Shown here: positions 11,837 through 17,817 of the stretch, piece after piece
Position numbering within the stretch: position 1 is the first letter of the stretch
Layout of the letters: every line of letters begins with the position of its first letter
NCBI GenBank assembly: GCA_046154545.1
Contig: JBJXGC010000049.1
Span: 1 to 17,817, forward strand
DNA: 17,817 nt
From: JBJXGC01 sp046154545
Lineage (GTDB): Bacteria; Chloroflexota; Dehalococcoidia; Tepidiformales; Tepidiformaceae
Direction of reading: 5' to 3'
Notes under the pieces: model-generated
The model's input: the letters and a program-made list of their open reading frames with translations, nothing else
Database searches by the model: none
Told to the model about the DNA's origin: nothing
Program-made: the position numbers and the translations under genes

Positions 11837-13524
11837 CGGGCGAGCTCGGCTTCTGGCGCTTCGATCGTCTCGCTGAGCGCGGCCCCCGCCGGGACCATCG
11901 GCCAGACGTTCTCTTCCTGATCGATCTGGAAGTCGAGGAGGATGGGGCCTTTATAGGCGCGCGCTTCGCGGATCGCGCTCTGCACTTCGCCCTTGTGTTC
12001 GACGCGGATGGCGCGGATGCCGTAGGCGTCGGCCAGCTTGCAGAAGTCGGGCTGGGAGATGCCGCTGCTGCTGTAGTTCTTGCCGTAGAAGAGTTCCTGC
12101 CACTGGCGAATCATGCCGAGGTAGCCATTGTTAAAGATGGCCATCTTCACCGGGAGCTGCTCATCGACGAGGACGGCCATCTCCTGGAGGGTCATCTGAA
12201 AGCTGCCATCGCCACAGATCGCCCAGGTCTCGGCGTCTGGGAGGGCCACCTGGGCACCGATGGCGGCCGGCAGCTCGAAACCCATGGTGCCGAGACCGCC
12301 GGAGGAGATGAGCTGGCGGGTGCGGTTGTAGAAGTAGTGCTGGCCCGCCCACATCTGGTGCTGGCCGACACCGGTGACGATGGTCGCGTTGCCCTGAGTC
12401 TCCTCGTAGAGCGAACGCACGACGTACTGGGGCAGCATGCGGCGCGATTCGCGGATGTGGAGGCTGGGGTGGTCTTCGCGCACCTGGTCGATCCACCGGA
12501 TCCACTCGATGTGCGACTGCTGCTTCACTTCGGCGGTCAACTTCGGAAGCACCCGCTTGACGTCGCCCACGATGGGCACGGCAGTCTTGAAGTTCTTGCC
12601 GATCTCCGCCGGGTCGATGTCGATGTGGACGATCTTGACGCCGGGGTTGAAGTCCTTGAACCGGCCCATGGCCCGGTCGTCGAAGCGCATGCCGATGCCG
12701 ATGACGAGGTCGGCCGCGTCCGCCGCCATGTTCGCGTAGAACATGCCGTGCATGCCGAGGAAGCCGTAGCTGAGGACGTGCGACTCAGGAAAGCCGCCGA
12801 GGCCGAGGAAGGTCGTGATGACGGGGATGCCGGCCTTTTCCGCCAGCTCAACCAGCTCCGATTGAGCGTCGCCCCAGCTGATGCCGTGGCCGGCGATGAT
12901 GATCGGCTTTTTGGCCTGGTCGATGAGTTCGGCGGCGCGGCGGATCATGCCGGCGTGGCCTTCGGTGGTCGGCTTGTAGCCACGGAGGCTGACCGTCTCG
13001 GGCCAGTCGAACTCCGTCTCCTCCTGGAATACGTCCTTGGGGATATCGACGAGGACGGGCCCGGGCCGGCCGGTGCGGCAGATGTGGGCCGCCTCGCGGA
13101 TGCTGAGGGCGATCTCGCTGGCGTTCATCACCAGGTAGTTGTGCTTCGTGATCGAGTGGGTGATGCCCGTGATATCGGCTTCCTGGAAGCCATCCCGGCC
13201 GAGCAGGGTGCGGGAGACGTTGCCGGTGAGGGCGAAGACGGGCGTCGAATCCATCCACGAGGTGCAGATGCCGGTCACGAGGTTCGTGGCGCCGGGACCG
13301 CTCGTGCCGAGACAGACGCCCATCCGACCGCTGGCCCGGGCGTAGCCGTCAGCCATGTGGGCCGCGCCCTGTTCGTGGCGGCAGAGGATGTGGCGGATGC
13401 CCGGGAACTGCGGGAGGGTGTCGTAGAGCGGGAGGACGACGCCTCCCGGGTAGCCGAAGATCGTGTCCATGCCTTCACGCTGGAGGGTCTCCAGGGTGAT
13501 CTGGGCGCCGGTCATGCGGGGCAT
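11833..13524 (-). CDS. ilvB: Acetolactate synthase large (catalytic) subunit
   Basis: 563 residues, full length. It is the thiamin-diphosphate enzyme that joins two pyruvates to 2-acetolactate, or pyruvate plus 2-oxobutyrate to 2-aceto-2-hydroxybutyrate, the first common step of valine, leucine and isoleucine synthesis. The N-terminal pyrimidine-binding domain has FGYPGG (23-28) and the catalytic glutamate E51 in RHEQGAAHMADGYAR. The central FAD-binding domain follows. The C-terminal diphosphate domain has GDG at 438-440 and NN at 465-466, the usual metal/ThDP motif. W475 matches the herbicide-site tryptophan (Arabidopsis W574). The ATG at 13524 has AAGGA 10 bases upstream; M4 is less well placed. 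It is the first gene of an ilvBN operon with a long structured leader. Other ThDP decarboxylases are unlikely given the adjoining ilvN. Confidence 0.96.
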   Translation of the reverse strand: MPRMTGAQITLETLQREGMDTIFGYPGGVVLPLYDTLPQFPGIRHILCRHEQGAAHMADGYARASGRMGVCLGTSGPGATNLVTGICTSWMDSTPVFALTGNVSRTLLGRDGFQEADITGITHSITKHNYLVMNASEIALSIREAAHICRTGRPGPVLVDIPKDVFQEETEFDWPETVSLRGYKPTTEGHAGMIRRAAELIDQAKKPIIIAGHGISWGDAQSELVELAEKAGIPVITTFLGLGGFPESHVLSYGFLGMHGMFYANMAADAADLVIGIGMRFDDRAMGRFKDFNPGVKIVHIDIDPAEIGKNFKTAVPIVGDVKRVLPKLTAEVKQQSHIEWIRWIDQVREDHPSLHIRESRRMLPQYVVRSLYEETQGNATIVTGVGQHQMWAGQHYFYNRTRQLISSGGLGTMGFELPAAIGAQVALPDAETWAICGDGSFQMTLQEMAVLVDEQLPVKMAIFNNGYLGMIRQWQELFYGKNYSSSGISQPDFCKLADAYGIRAIRVEHKGEVQSAIREARAYKGPILLDFQIDQEENVWPMVPAGAALSETIEAPEAELAR

Positions 13525-13701
13525 AGGGGTACGGTCCTTCTCGCGGCCCGCTAATCAACCGGCTGACCCCGGTAAGGGGAGGCCGGCGCCCGGCCACGCC
13601 TCGAAGGTCGTGGCCCCCCGCGAGCAGCCGGAGGCGGGCTCGCGGGTTGAAGGCGTGCGAGGGTTGGCCGGTAAGCCGATTCCCCTCGAGCGCAACCGCA
13701 G
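13525..13701 (-). promoter_or_regulatory. Long structured leader of ilvBN (four hairpins)
   Basis: The leader predicted from the promoter at 13737-13708 is about 177 bases and contains four successive stems. These are CGAGGG/CCCTCG plus GCG/CGC (13653-13693), a perfect 8-bp CCCGCGAG/CTCGCGGG (13617-13646), a perfect 7-bp GGCCACG/CGTGGCC (13592-13615), and CCGGC/GCCGG with an inner CCCC/GGGG (13559-13586). I find no ATG-started leader peptide rich in Ile/Leu/Val, no T-box consensus and no terminator T-run. It may act on translation or as an RNA element of unknown kind; strong GC bias alone can also make such stems. Confidence 0.45.
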
Positions 13702-13707
13702 ACGGAC

Positions 13708-13737
13708 ATTGTACGGGTGTGGCGGGAGTTACGTGAA
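13708..13737 (-). promoter_or_regulatory. Candidate ilvBN promoter
   Basis: On the minus strand, TTCACG (13737-13732), 18 bases and TACAAT (13713-13708) give a sigma70-like promoter with a near-consensus -10 box. The predicted start is about 13701. No comparably good promoter for the divergent lipoprotein gene is seen in the same interval. Confidence 0.55.
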
Positions 13738-13780
13738 GCGAAACATACGGTGGCACGAGGATGGCCTCCGAGGAGCGGCG

Positions 13781-13801
13781 ATGTCAGACTGGGCCACGTG
13801 A
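13781..13801 (+). CDS. Possible six-codon ORF coupled to the lipoprotein start
   Basis: ATG at 13781 opens a six-residue ORF (MSDWAT) with AGGAG at 13771-13775, 5 bases upstream. Its TGA (13799-13801) overlaps the GTG proposed as start of the lipoprotein gene (GTGA, 13798-13801). The lipoprotein start itself has no nearby ribosome binding site. A ribosome terminating here could restart on the GTG. This is inference from position; such short ORFs occur by chance. Confidence 0.3.
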   Translation: MSDWAT

Positions 13802-15126
13802 TTCGCGCGACCGGCTTGTCGTTCGCTGTCCTGGTCATGATCGCTTGCGGCTCCGGAGCCAAAGAGGGCGAATTGACGCCCGAGCAGTTTGTGCAACGGG
13901 TGACAGCGCGCCTGTCGCAATCTGACCAGGTTTGGCACGCAGTTGGGGAAATGCGGGTTGTGGAAGGCTCGAAAACCACCATTACATTTCGCCATGAGAT
14001 CTGGACCGACGCCGCCACCGACCGTGCGCGCTGGGTTGTGCTCCGTGATCCCGGATTCGCAGCCGACATAGCGGAGCGCGCAATCTATGTCATCAACGGA
14101 GAAGCCGTCGTTTCAGGCGACGAATCGGAGGCGAGCCGGAACCTGTCGAGCGAGCTGTTCGCACCGTGTCTCCCCTTCAAGTCCCCTGTGGTGGTCGCTC
14201 GCCTCATCTGCGGGTTACACGGGACGGCGCCGCCAGATTCGGGCGTGATCGTCGAACGAAACCTCGATTTTCACGGGCGTCGAGCTCAAGCGCTGACCTT
14301 CACGAAGGAAGTTTCGCCAAACCCCGACGCCATGCCGCCTGAACCGGGTGACCTGGATGAACGAGTTGGCTTCACCGTGGTCGTACAGTTCTTCGTTGAT
14401 GCGAGCACATTCGAACCACTTGGAATCAAAGCGTCTGTCAACGAAAGGCCGGCAACGGTCGTCGAGATCAGGTACAACGGCGAGTTCCTCGCCGCACGCG
14501 CCGTACCGCCAGACACGTTCGATCTCAAGAGCCTCCCCTACTACGACGCGGCCGATGAGACGCAAAAGGCCCTGGATGACCCCGCCGGAAACATTCGAGT
14601 GCGCTGGCTTGGAAGGCAGGCGAGTGCAGGCGGAGGCCTGGCGGCGATGACTTTGAGCGGCGCGGAGAGGCGCAGCCACCCCGAACGCAACGTCGCGGCG
14701 GCGCTGTTGTACGGGAATAACGACGCGCTCCTCAGGATCGAGCACTGGCCGGGGAGAAGTTGGGACGACTTTCTCGCCTCGCTCGCGAATATCGACATCC
14801 GCTTCAATGCCCGCTGTATGGAGAAGGAGTTGAGACCTATCGGTTCGGCGGAACTCGCGATCTTCCGCATCCGATGGGGCGCCGGGAAGGAGTTCGGAGC
14901 CGTTGTGGGAGACGAACCCACCCCAACGCCGACCCCACCAGCGGTCGATTGTCCAGGCGAACCTCCAGACCGCTGGCTGGGCGTGATCCGGTATACCGAT
15001 GGGGTAGTGACGCTCAACGCCCCAATCGGTATCGGTGGACCTCCCGATCCGCCAAACGAAGCGAACGACCCGGAAGTCCTGACCTATGTCGCCGGCCAGC
15101 TGCGTGAACACCAACGGGGCGAATGA
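13798..15126 (+). CDS. Predicted lipoprotein of unknown function
   Basis: 442 residues from the proposed GTG. The first 17 residues look like a lipoprotein signal: an Arg near the start, a hydrophobic run LSFAVLVMIA and then C17-G-S-G, so the mature protein would be lipid-anchored on the outside of the membrane. The -3 position is Met rather than the usual Leu, a mild deviation. The following 350 residues are beta-rich and hydrophilic, with no motif I recognise; the opening FVQRVTARLSQSDQVWHAVG and repeated short strands are faintly like LolA/LppX-type carrier proteins, but this is a weak impression. A Pro-Thr run EPTPTPTPP near residue 372 is a likely linker to a short C-terminal part with a Cys. 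An upstream in-frame GTG (13717) would put the signal 27 residues inside and is rejected. It is transcribed away from ilvB. Confidence 0.7.
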   Translation: MIRATGLSFAVLVMIACGSGAKEGELTPEQFVQRVTARLSQSDQVWHAVGEMRVVEGSKTTITFRHEIWTDAATDRARWVVLRDPGFAADIAERAIYVINGEAVVSGDESEASRNLSSELFAPCLPFKSPVVVARLICGLHGTAPPDSGVIVERNLDFHGRRAQALTFTKEVSPNPDAMPPEPGDLDERVGFTVVVQFFVDASTFEPLGIKASVNERPATVVEIRYNGEFLAARAVPPDTFDLKSLPYYDAADETQKALDDPAGNIRVRWLGRQASAGGGLAAMTLSGAERRSHPERNVAAALLYGNNDALLRIEHWPGRSWDDFLASLANIDIRFNARCMEKELRPIGSAELAIFRIRWGAGKEFGAVVGDEPTPTPTPPAVDCPGEPPDRWLGVIRYTDGVVTLNAPIGIGGPPDPPNEANDPEVLTYVAGQLREHQRGE

Positions 15127-15145
15127 CAGGTGTATCATTAGGTCG

Positions 15146-15397
15146 GTGCGAGACGAGAAGCGGCTGGCGCGGATGCGCAACAGCAAGAACAGCGTCTCGC
15201 CCGCGGAGCTGGCGGCGATCCTGCTCGATTGGGGCTTCGAGATGCATCCGGGCAAAGGCAGTCATCGGGTCTTCCGGCATCCGCAGCTCGCCGAACGGGT
15301 GTCGATCCCGCAGCAACGCCCACTCAAGCCGGCCTACGTACGGTTGGCACTGGCGGCCATCGACCGCGTGAAGGAGCTTGAACGTGAAGACGAGTGA
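15146..15397 (+). CDS. hicA: HicA-like mRNA interferase toxin
   Basis: 83 residues from the GTG at 15146. HicA toxins are small double-stranded-RNA-binding-fold proteins that cleave mRNA in the cytoplasm. The pattern SPAELAAILLDWGFEMHPGKGSHRVFRHP fits the family, with H40 in the G-S-H motif as the expected catalytic histidine, and ends with the helix KPAYVRLALAAIDRVKEL. The N-terminal stretch VRDEKRLARMRNSKNSVS is typical of the long HicA variants, so GTG 15146 is preferred over ATG 15173; the latter would still keep the whole domain. A TATCAT box at 15133-15138 would start transcription at about 15145, giving an almost leaderless message, but I see no good -35 box. The stop overlaps the hicB start by 14 bases, the standard toxin-first hicAB order. 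Confidence 0.82.
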   Translation: MRDEKRLARMRNSKNSVSPAELAAILLDWGFEMHPGKGSHRVFRHPQLAERVSIPQQRPLKPAYVRLALAAIDRVKELEREDE

Positions 15398-15644
15398 CTA
15401 CATGAGGCTCCCATACCACATCACGCTCGTGCGGGATGAGGACGCTGCCGGCGACGCCGCCTGGGTAGCGTCGGTCAACGAGCTGCCGGGCTGTATCTCT
15501 CAGGGCGACACGCCTGAAGAAGCCGCGGCGATGATCCGCGAAGCGATGGAAGCCTGGATCGAGGTTTCGCTGGAGCACGGCGACCCAATTCCCGAACCGC
15601 TTCCGCTTCGCGCCGTAGGTAGCCAGGGCGGCGCCTGGCATTGA
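15384..15644 (+). CDS. hicB: HicB-like antitoxin
   Basis: 86 residues. It would bind and neutralise the HicA encoded just before it. The fold pattern is clear: strands at RLPYHITLVRDED and AAWVASVNELPGCISQGDTPEEA, with the hallmark ELPGC, then the helix AMIREAMEAWIEVSLEHGDPIPEP. There is no C-terminal DNA-binding domain, so transcriptional autoregulation by this protein alone is not obvious. GTG at 15384 is chosen because AAGGAG (15371-15376) lies 7 bases upstream inside hicA; an in-frame TTG at 15378 is too close to it. The gene overlaps hicA by 14 bases, so the two are coupled. Confidence 0.87.
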   Translation: MKTSDYMRLPYHITLVRDEDAAGDAAWVASVNELPGCISQGDTPEEAAAMIREAMEAWIEVSLEHGDPIPEPLPLRAVGSQGGAWH

Positions 15645-15663
15645 CCCGAGCGCGTACTATCGT

Positions 15664-15726
15664 GTGAAGGTCGCGTACGTGAGGCTCGTCCTTGGTATGA
15701 CGCAGGAGGACCCGAGTGACGACTGA
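15664..15726 (+). pseudogene. Remnant of a second hicA (last ~20 codons)
   Basis: The reading frame 15664-15726 gives VKVAYVRLVLGMTQEDPSDD and a stop. It resembles the C-terminal end of the intact HicA just upstream (K-P-A-Y-V-R-L-A-L), sharing K-x-A-Y-V-R-L-x-L. Its end overlaps the start of the next hicB-like frame, as in the intact pair (GAGTGAC at both junctions). The N-terminal catalytic part is absent; an 8-base direct repeat GACCCGAG flanks the remnant (15643-15650 and 15709-15716). The match is short, so confidence is moderate. Confidence 0.45.
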
Positions 15727-15953
15727 TGAGCGAGAATCAGAGGTCCAGCGCCGCCTGCGGCTTCCGTATCACCGCGTGATCCACGGCGACCCTGATGACG
15801 GATACCTTGGCGAGGTTCCTGAACTACCGGGCTGCTTTACGTCGGGAGACGCTCCCGAACCTGGACGAGGCGATGGCCGCATGGATCGAGTCGTGCCTCA
15901 TCGCCGGTGATCCCATACCGGAACCCGGGCGAGCGCTCACGCTCGCCGTCTGA
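15716..15953 (+). pseudogene. Frameshifted second hicB
   Basis: A GTG at 15716 with a strong AGGAGGA (15704-15710) starts a HicB-like frame: RLRLPYHRVIHGDPDDGYL, then EVPELPGCFTSGDAPE. After 15857-15859 this frame runs into unrelated Arg-rich sequence and stops at 15910. From 15858 another frame reads NLDEAMAAWIESCLIAGDPI and PEPGRALTLAV to a TGA at 15951-15953, which is the expected HicB C-terminal helix and tail. Compared with the intact HicB (TPEEAAAMIREAMEAWIE) a few residues plus the frame are lost, which fits a deletion of 13-14 bases right after the APE codons. The intact remainder and strong ribosome site suggest recent decay. A sequencing error cannot be excluded, but it would have to remove several bases. 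Confidence 0.75.
15928..15947. terminator. Perfect hairpin at the 3' end of the decayed hicB, between convergent genes
   Basis: GGCGAGCG (15928-15935), loop CTCA and CGCTCGCC (15940-15947) form an uninterrupted 8-bp stem. It lies in the last codons of the hicB remnant and 35 bases beyond the stop of the convergent radical SAM gene. There is no T-tract on either strand, so termination would be weak or factor-dependent. Confidence 0.4.
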
Positions 15954-15981
15954 ACCGTATCCGCCGCCCGCAGCCAAGGCC

Positions 15982-17817
15982 TCACACCAGCTCCAGGACC
16001 TCCCCTGAGTACGTCCGCGCGCCGCGGCGCATCTCGACCAGGCGGTCGAGCTTTACCACGCAGTCCGCGACGCCCTTCGCCTCGCCGAGGACATCGAAGC
16101 TCTGCATGCCGCAGACGTTGCAGCTGCCGTGGTGGCAGTCGCCGACCGTCTTCGTGCCATAGGTGGCCTGCCACTGGCCACGCAGGTAGCTCTTGGTGAC
16201 GCCGCAATCGATGTGGTCCCAGGGCAGGGGATCGTGGGTGTCCCATTCACGGTGGGCGAACCAGTGGGCGTCGATACCGGCGACCTCGCAGGCTTCCCGC
16301 CAGGTGTTGCCGTTGAAGTACTCGCTCCAGGCGTCGAACTTCGCCCCGCGCCGCCAGGCTTCGTAGATTGCGCCGGCCACGCGGCGGTCGCCGCGGCTGA
16401 GGACGGATTCGAGGAAGCTGTCCTCGGGGTTGTTCCAGGAGAACTCGAGGCCGGCCGCACGGCAGCCTTCGCGCAGGAGCTGGTGCTTGGGCCAGAGCTC
16501 CTCCGCCGTGTCCTGGCGGGCCCACTGGAAGGGCGTGTGGGCCTTGGGCACGTGGTTGCTGGTGCTCACGCGGACACGGGCGCGGCCGCCGACGTGCTTG
16601 CGGCCGATCGCCTTCACCTTCTTGCCCATCTCGATGATGCCGGCGACATCGTCCATGGTCTCTGTGGGGAGGCCGACCATGAAGTACATCTTCACGCCGG
16701 TCCAGCCGCGTTCGAAGGCGTTTTCGGCGGCGCCGAGGAGGTCGTCTTCGCTCACCAGCTTGTTGATAGCGTTGCGCAGCCGCTGGCTGCCCGCCTCGGG
16801 GGCGAGCGTGAGGGTGTGCTTCTTCCCCTTCGCGACCGCGTTCGCGACATCGACCGAAAAGCTGTCCACGCGCGTGCTGGGGATGCTGATCTTCAGGTCC
16901 GGGAAGGCCGTCGTGAGGCCATCGACCATGGGCACGATCTGGCTGTGGTCGGTCGTGCTCAGGGAGAGGAGCGACAGTTCGTCGTAGCCCGTGTTGAGCA
17001 TGAGCTGGCGGGCGGCCTCGACGACCTCCTCGGGGCTGCGCTCGCGCGTCGGCCGGTAGATCATCCCGGCCTGGCAGAAGCGGCAGCCCTGGGTGCAGCC
17101 CCGCTGGATCTCGACGGCCGCCCGGTCGTGGACGGTCTGGAGGAAGGGGACAATCGGCTTGACGAGGGCCGGCGGCAGTACCTCGACGATGCGGCGCTTG
17201 ATCGTGCGAGGCGCTTCGGGCACGAGCGGATCCAGCGCGGCGAAGTGGTTGTCGGCGTCGTAGCGGGCCTCGTAGAACGATGGGACATAGATCCCGGGCA
17301 TGGCGAGGAGGGAGCGGAGCCGCTCCGCCCGGGGCGTGCCGGCGCGCTTCCATTCGCGCAGCCGATCGACCAGCTCGGCCACCACCTCCTCGCCCTCACC
17401 GAGAACGAAGGCGTCGATGAACGGCGCCAGGGGCTCAGGGTTGAAGGCGCCGCTGCCCCCGGCGATGATGAGCGGATGCTCGTCCGTGCGGTCGCGCGCC
17501 CAGACAGGGATGCCGCCGAGTTCGAGCATGTTGAGGACGTTCGTGTACGTCAGTTCGTATTGAAGCGTGAAGCCGACGATGTCGAAATCGCGGAGGGGCC
17601 GCCGGTTCTCGAGGCTCCAGAGGGCGACGCCCTCACGGCGCATCTCGGCCTCCATGTCCTCCCAGGGGGCGTAGCACCGCTCGGCCGTGACGTCCTCGAT
17701 GGTGTTGAGAATGTCGTAGAGGATGCCGAGGCCCATGTTCGACATGCCGATGTCGTAGGCGTCGGGGTAGCAGAGGGCGAAGCGGAGCGGCGCCTGGCCC
17801 CAGTCCTTGGTGATGCT
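15982..17817 (-). CDS. TIGR03960-type radical SAM protein (partial, 5' end beyond window)
   Basis: 611 residues are visible; the open frame runs to the window edge, with SITKDWGQAPLRFALCYPD before the first internal ATG (17745), so the true start lies outside. The first part is a Rossmann-like region (YPDAYDIGMSNMGL, then LIIAGGSGAFNPEP), as in B12-binding-type N-terminal domains. The radical SAM core has C241-x3-C245-x2-C248 (CTQGCRFC), which ligates the 4Fe-4S cluster that cleaves S-adenosylmethionine. GLPTET and an STSNHVPKAHTPFQW segment follow. The C-terminal part has a second cysteine set, C561-x4-C566-x2-C569, possibly for another cluster. The family is widespread, often beside or fused to a DUF2344 protein; its substrate is unknown to me. 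No DUF2344 gene follows here, since the gene's 3' side faces the hicAB remnant. Confidence 0.9.
   Translation of the reverse strand, partial: SITKDWGQAPLRFALCYPDAYDIGMSNMGLGILYDILNTIEDVTAERCYAPWEDMEAEMRREGVALWSLENRRPLRDFDIVGFTLQYELTYTNVLNMLELGGIPVWARDRTDEHPLIIAGGSGAFNPEPLAPFIDAFVLGEGEEVVAELVDRLREWKRAGTPRAERLRSLLAMPGIYVPSFYEARYDADNHFAALDPLVPEAPRTIKRRIVEVLPPALVKPIVPFLQTVHDRAAVEIQRGCTQGCRFCQAGMIYRPTRERSPEEVVEAARQLMLNTGYDELSLLSLSTTDHSQIVPMVDGLTTAFPDLKISIPSTRVDSFSVDVANAVAKGKKHTLTLAPEAGSQRLRNAINKLVSEDDLLGAAENAFERGWTGVKMYFMVGLPTETMDDVAGIIEMGKKVKAIGRKHVGGRARVRVSTSNHVPKAHTPFQWARQDTAEELWPKHQLLREGCRAAGLEFSWNNPEDSFLESVLSRGDRRVAGAIYEAWRRGAKFDAWSEYFNGNTWREACEVAGIDAHWFAHREWDTHDPLPWDHIDCGVTKSYLRGQWQATYGTKTVGDCHHGSCNVCGMQSFDVLGEAKGVADCVVKLDRLVEMRRGARTYSGEVLELV

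Noticed and set aside
11995..13554. 519-codon plus-strand frame opposite ilvB
   Set aside because: It covers the certain ilvB gene in antisense with the same biased composition and no domain.
13525..13701. T-box riboswitch or BCAA leader peptide before ilvB
   Set aside because: There is no T-box core sequence, no terminator T-run, and no small ORF rich in Ile, Leu or Val in this leader.

Overview
This GC-rich window of about 17.8 kb looks like a chromosomal segment of a bacterium. The RpoB/RpoC sequence style, the long coiled-coil insertion near the RpoC N-terminus, the clpC-rpoB-rpoC order without rplJL in front, and a stand-alone TIGR03960-type radical SAM protein all fit Chloroflexota, possibly Dehalococcoidia. 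That placement rests on recognition, not on a tree.

Layout. Left edge: the 3' end of a ClpC-like ATPase gene (+), then a hairpin. Next is the rpoB-rpoC operon (+, 431-8741). It has a good sigma70-type promoter at 303-331 embedded in inverted repeats, a 14-base rpoB/rpoC overlap, and a textbook terminator at 8769-8799. Convergent to it, on the minus strand, lies a two-gene ABC-2 exporter operon (ATPase 10546-9662, permease 9665-8826, ATGA overlap). Further upstream on the same strand come a solitary HicB-like gene (11096-10836) and ilvB-ilvN for acetohydroxy acid synthase (13524-11219, also ATGA-coupled). Divergent from ilvB is a large predicted lipoprotein (+, 13798-15126). It is followed by a hicA-hicB toxin-antitoxin pair (15146-15644) and by a second, decayed hicAB copy (15664-15953). 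The right edge holds a large radical SAM gene (minus) that runs out of the window.

The most interesting signal is the leader in front of the ABC exporter (10796-10547, minus). A promoter would start transcription about 3 bases before a 31-codon open reading frame whose middle encodes Met-Arg-Ile-Arg-Arg-Arg, which contains the Arg-X-Arg (+X+) pattern known from macrolide-stalled leader peptides. The last sense codons of this small ORF contain CCACGGC. This can pair with the 5' arm of a downstream 10-bp terminator hairpin that is followed by a T-rich tract. The two pairings are mutually exclusive and their spacing suits a ribosome-controlled attenuator: a ribosome at the stop codon favours termination, and a ribosome stalled at the Arg codons favours read-through into the exporter. 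I infer from this a drug-inducible, attenuation-controlled exporter. It has not been tested.

Other cis-acting structure includes four consecutive hairpins in the ilvB leader, a 13-bp hairpin after ilvN that pairs fully only as minus-strand RNA because of two G-U pairs, and repeated CCATCGT half-sites across the rpoB promoter.
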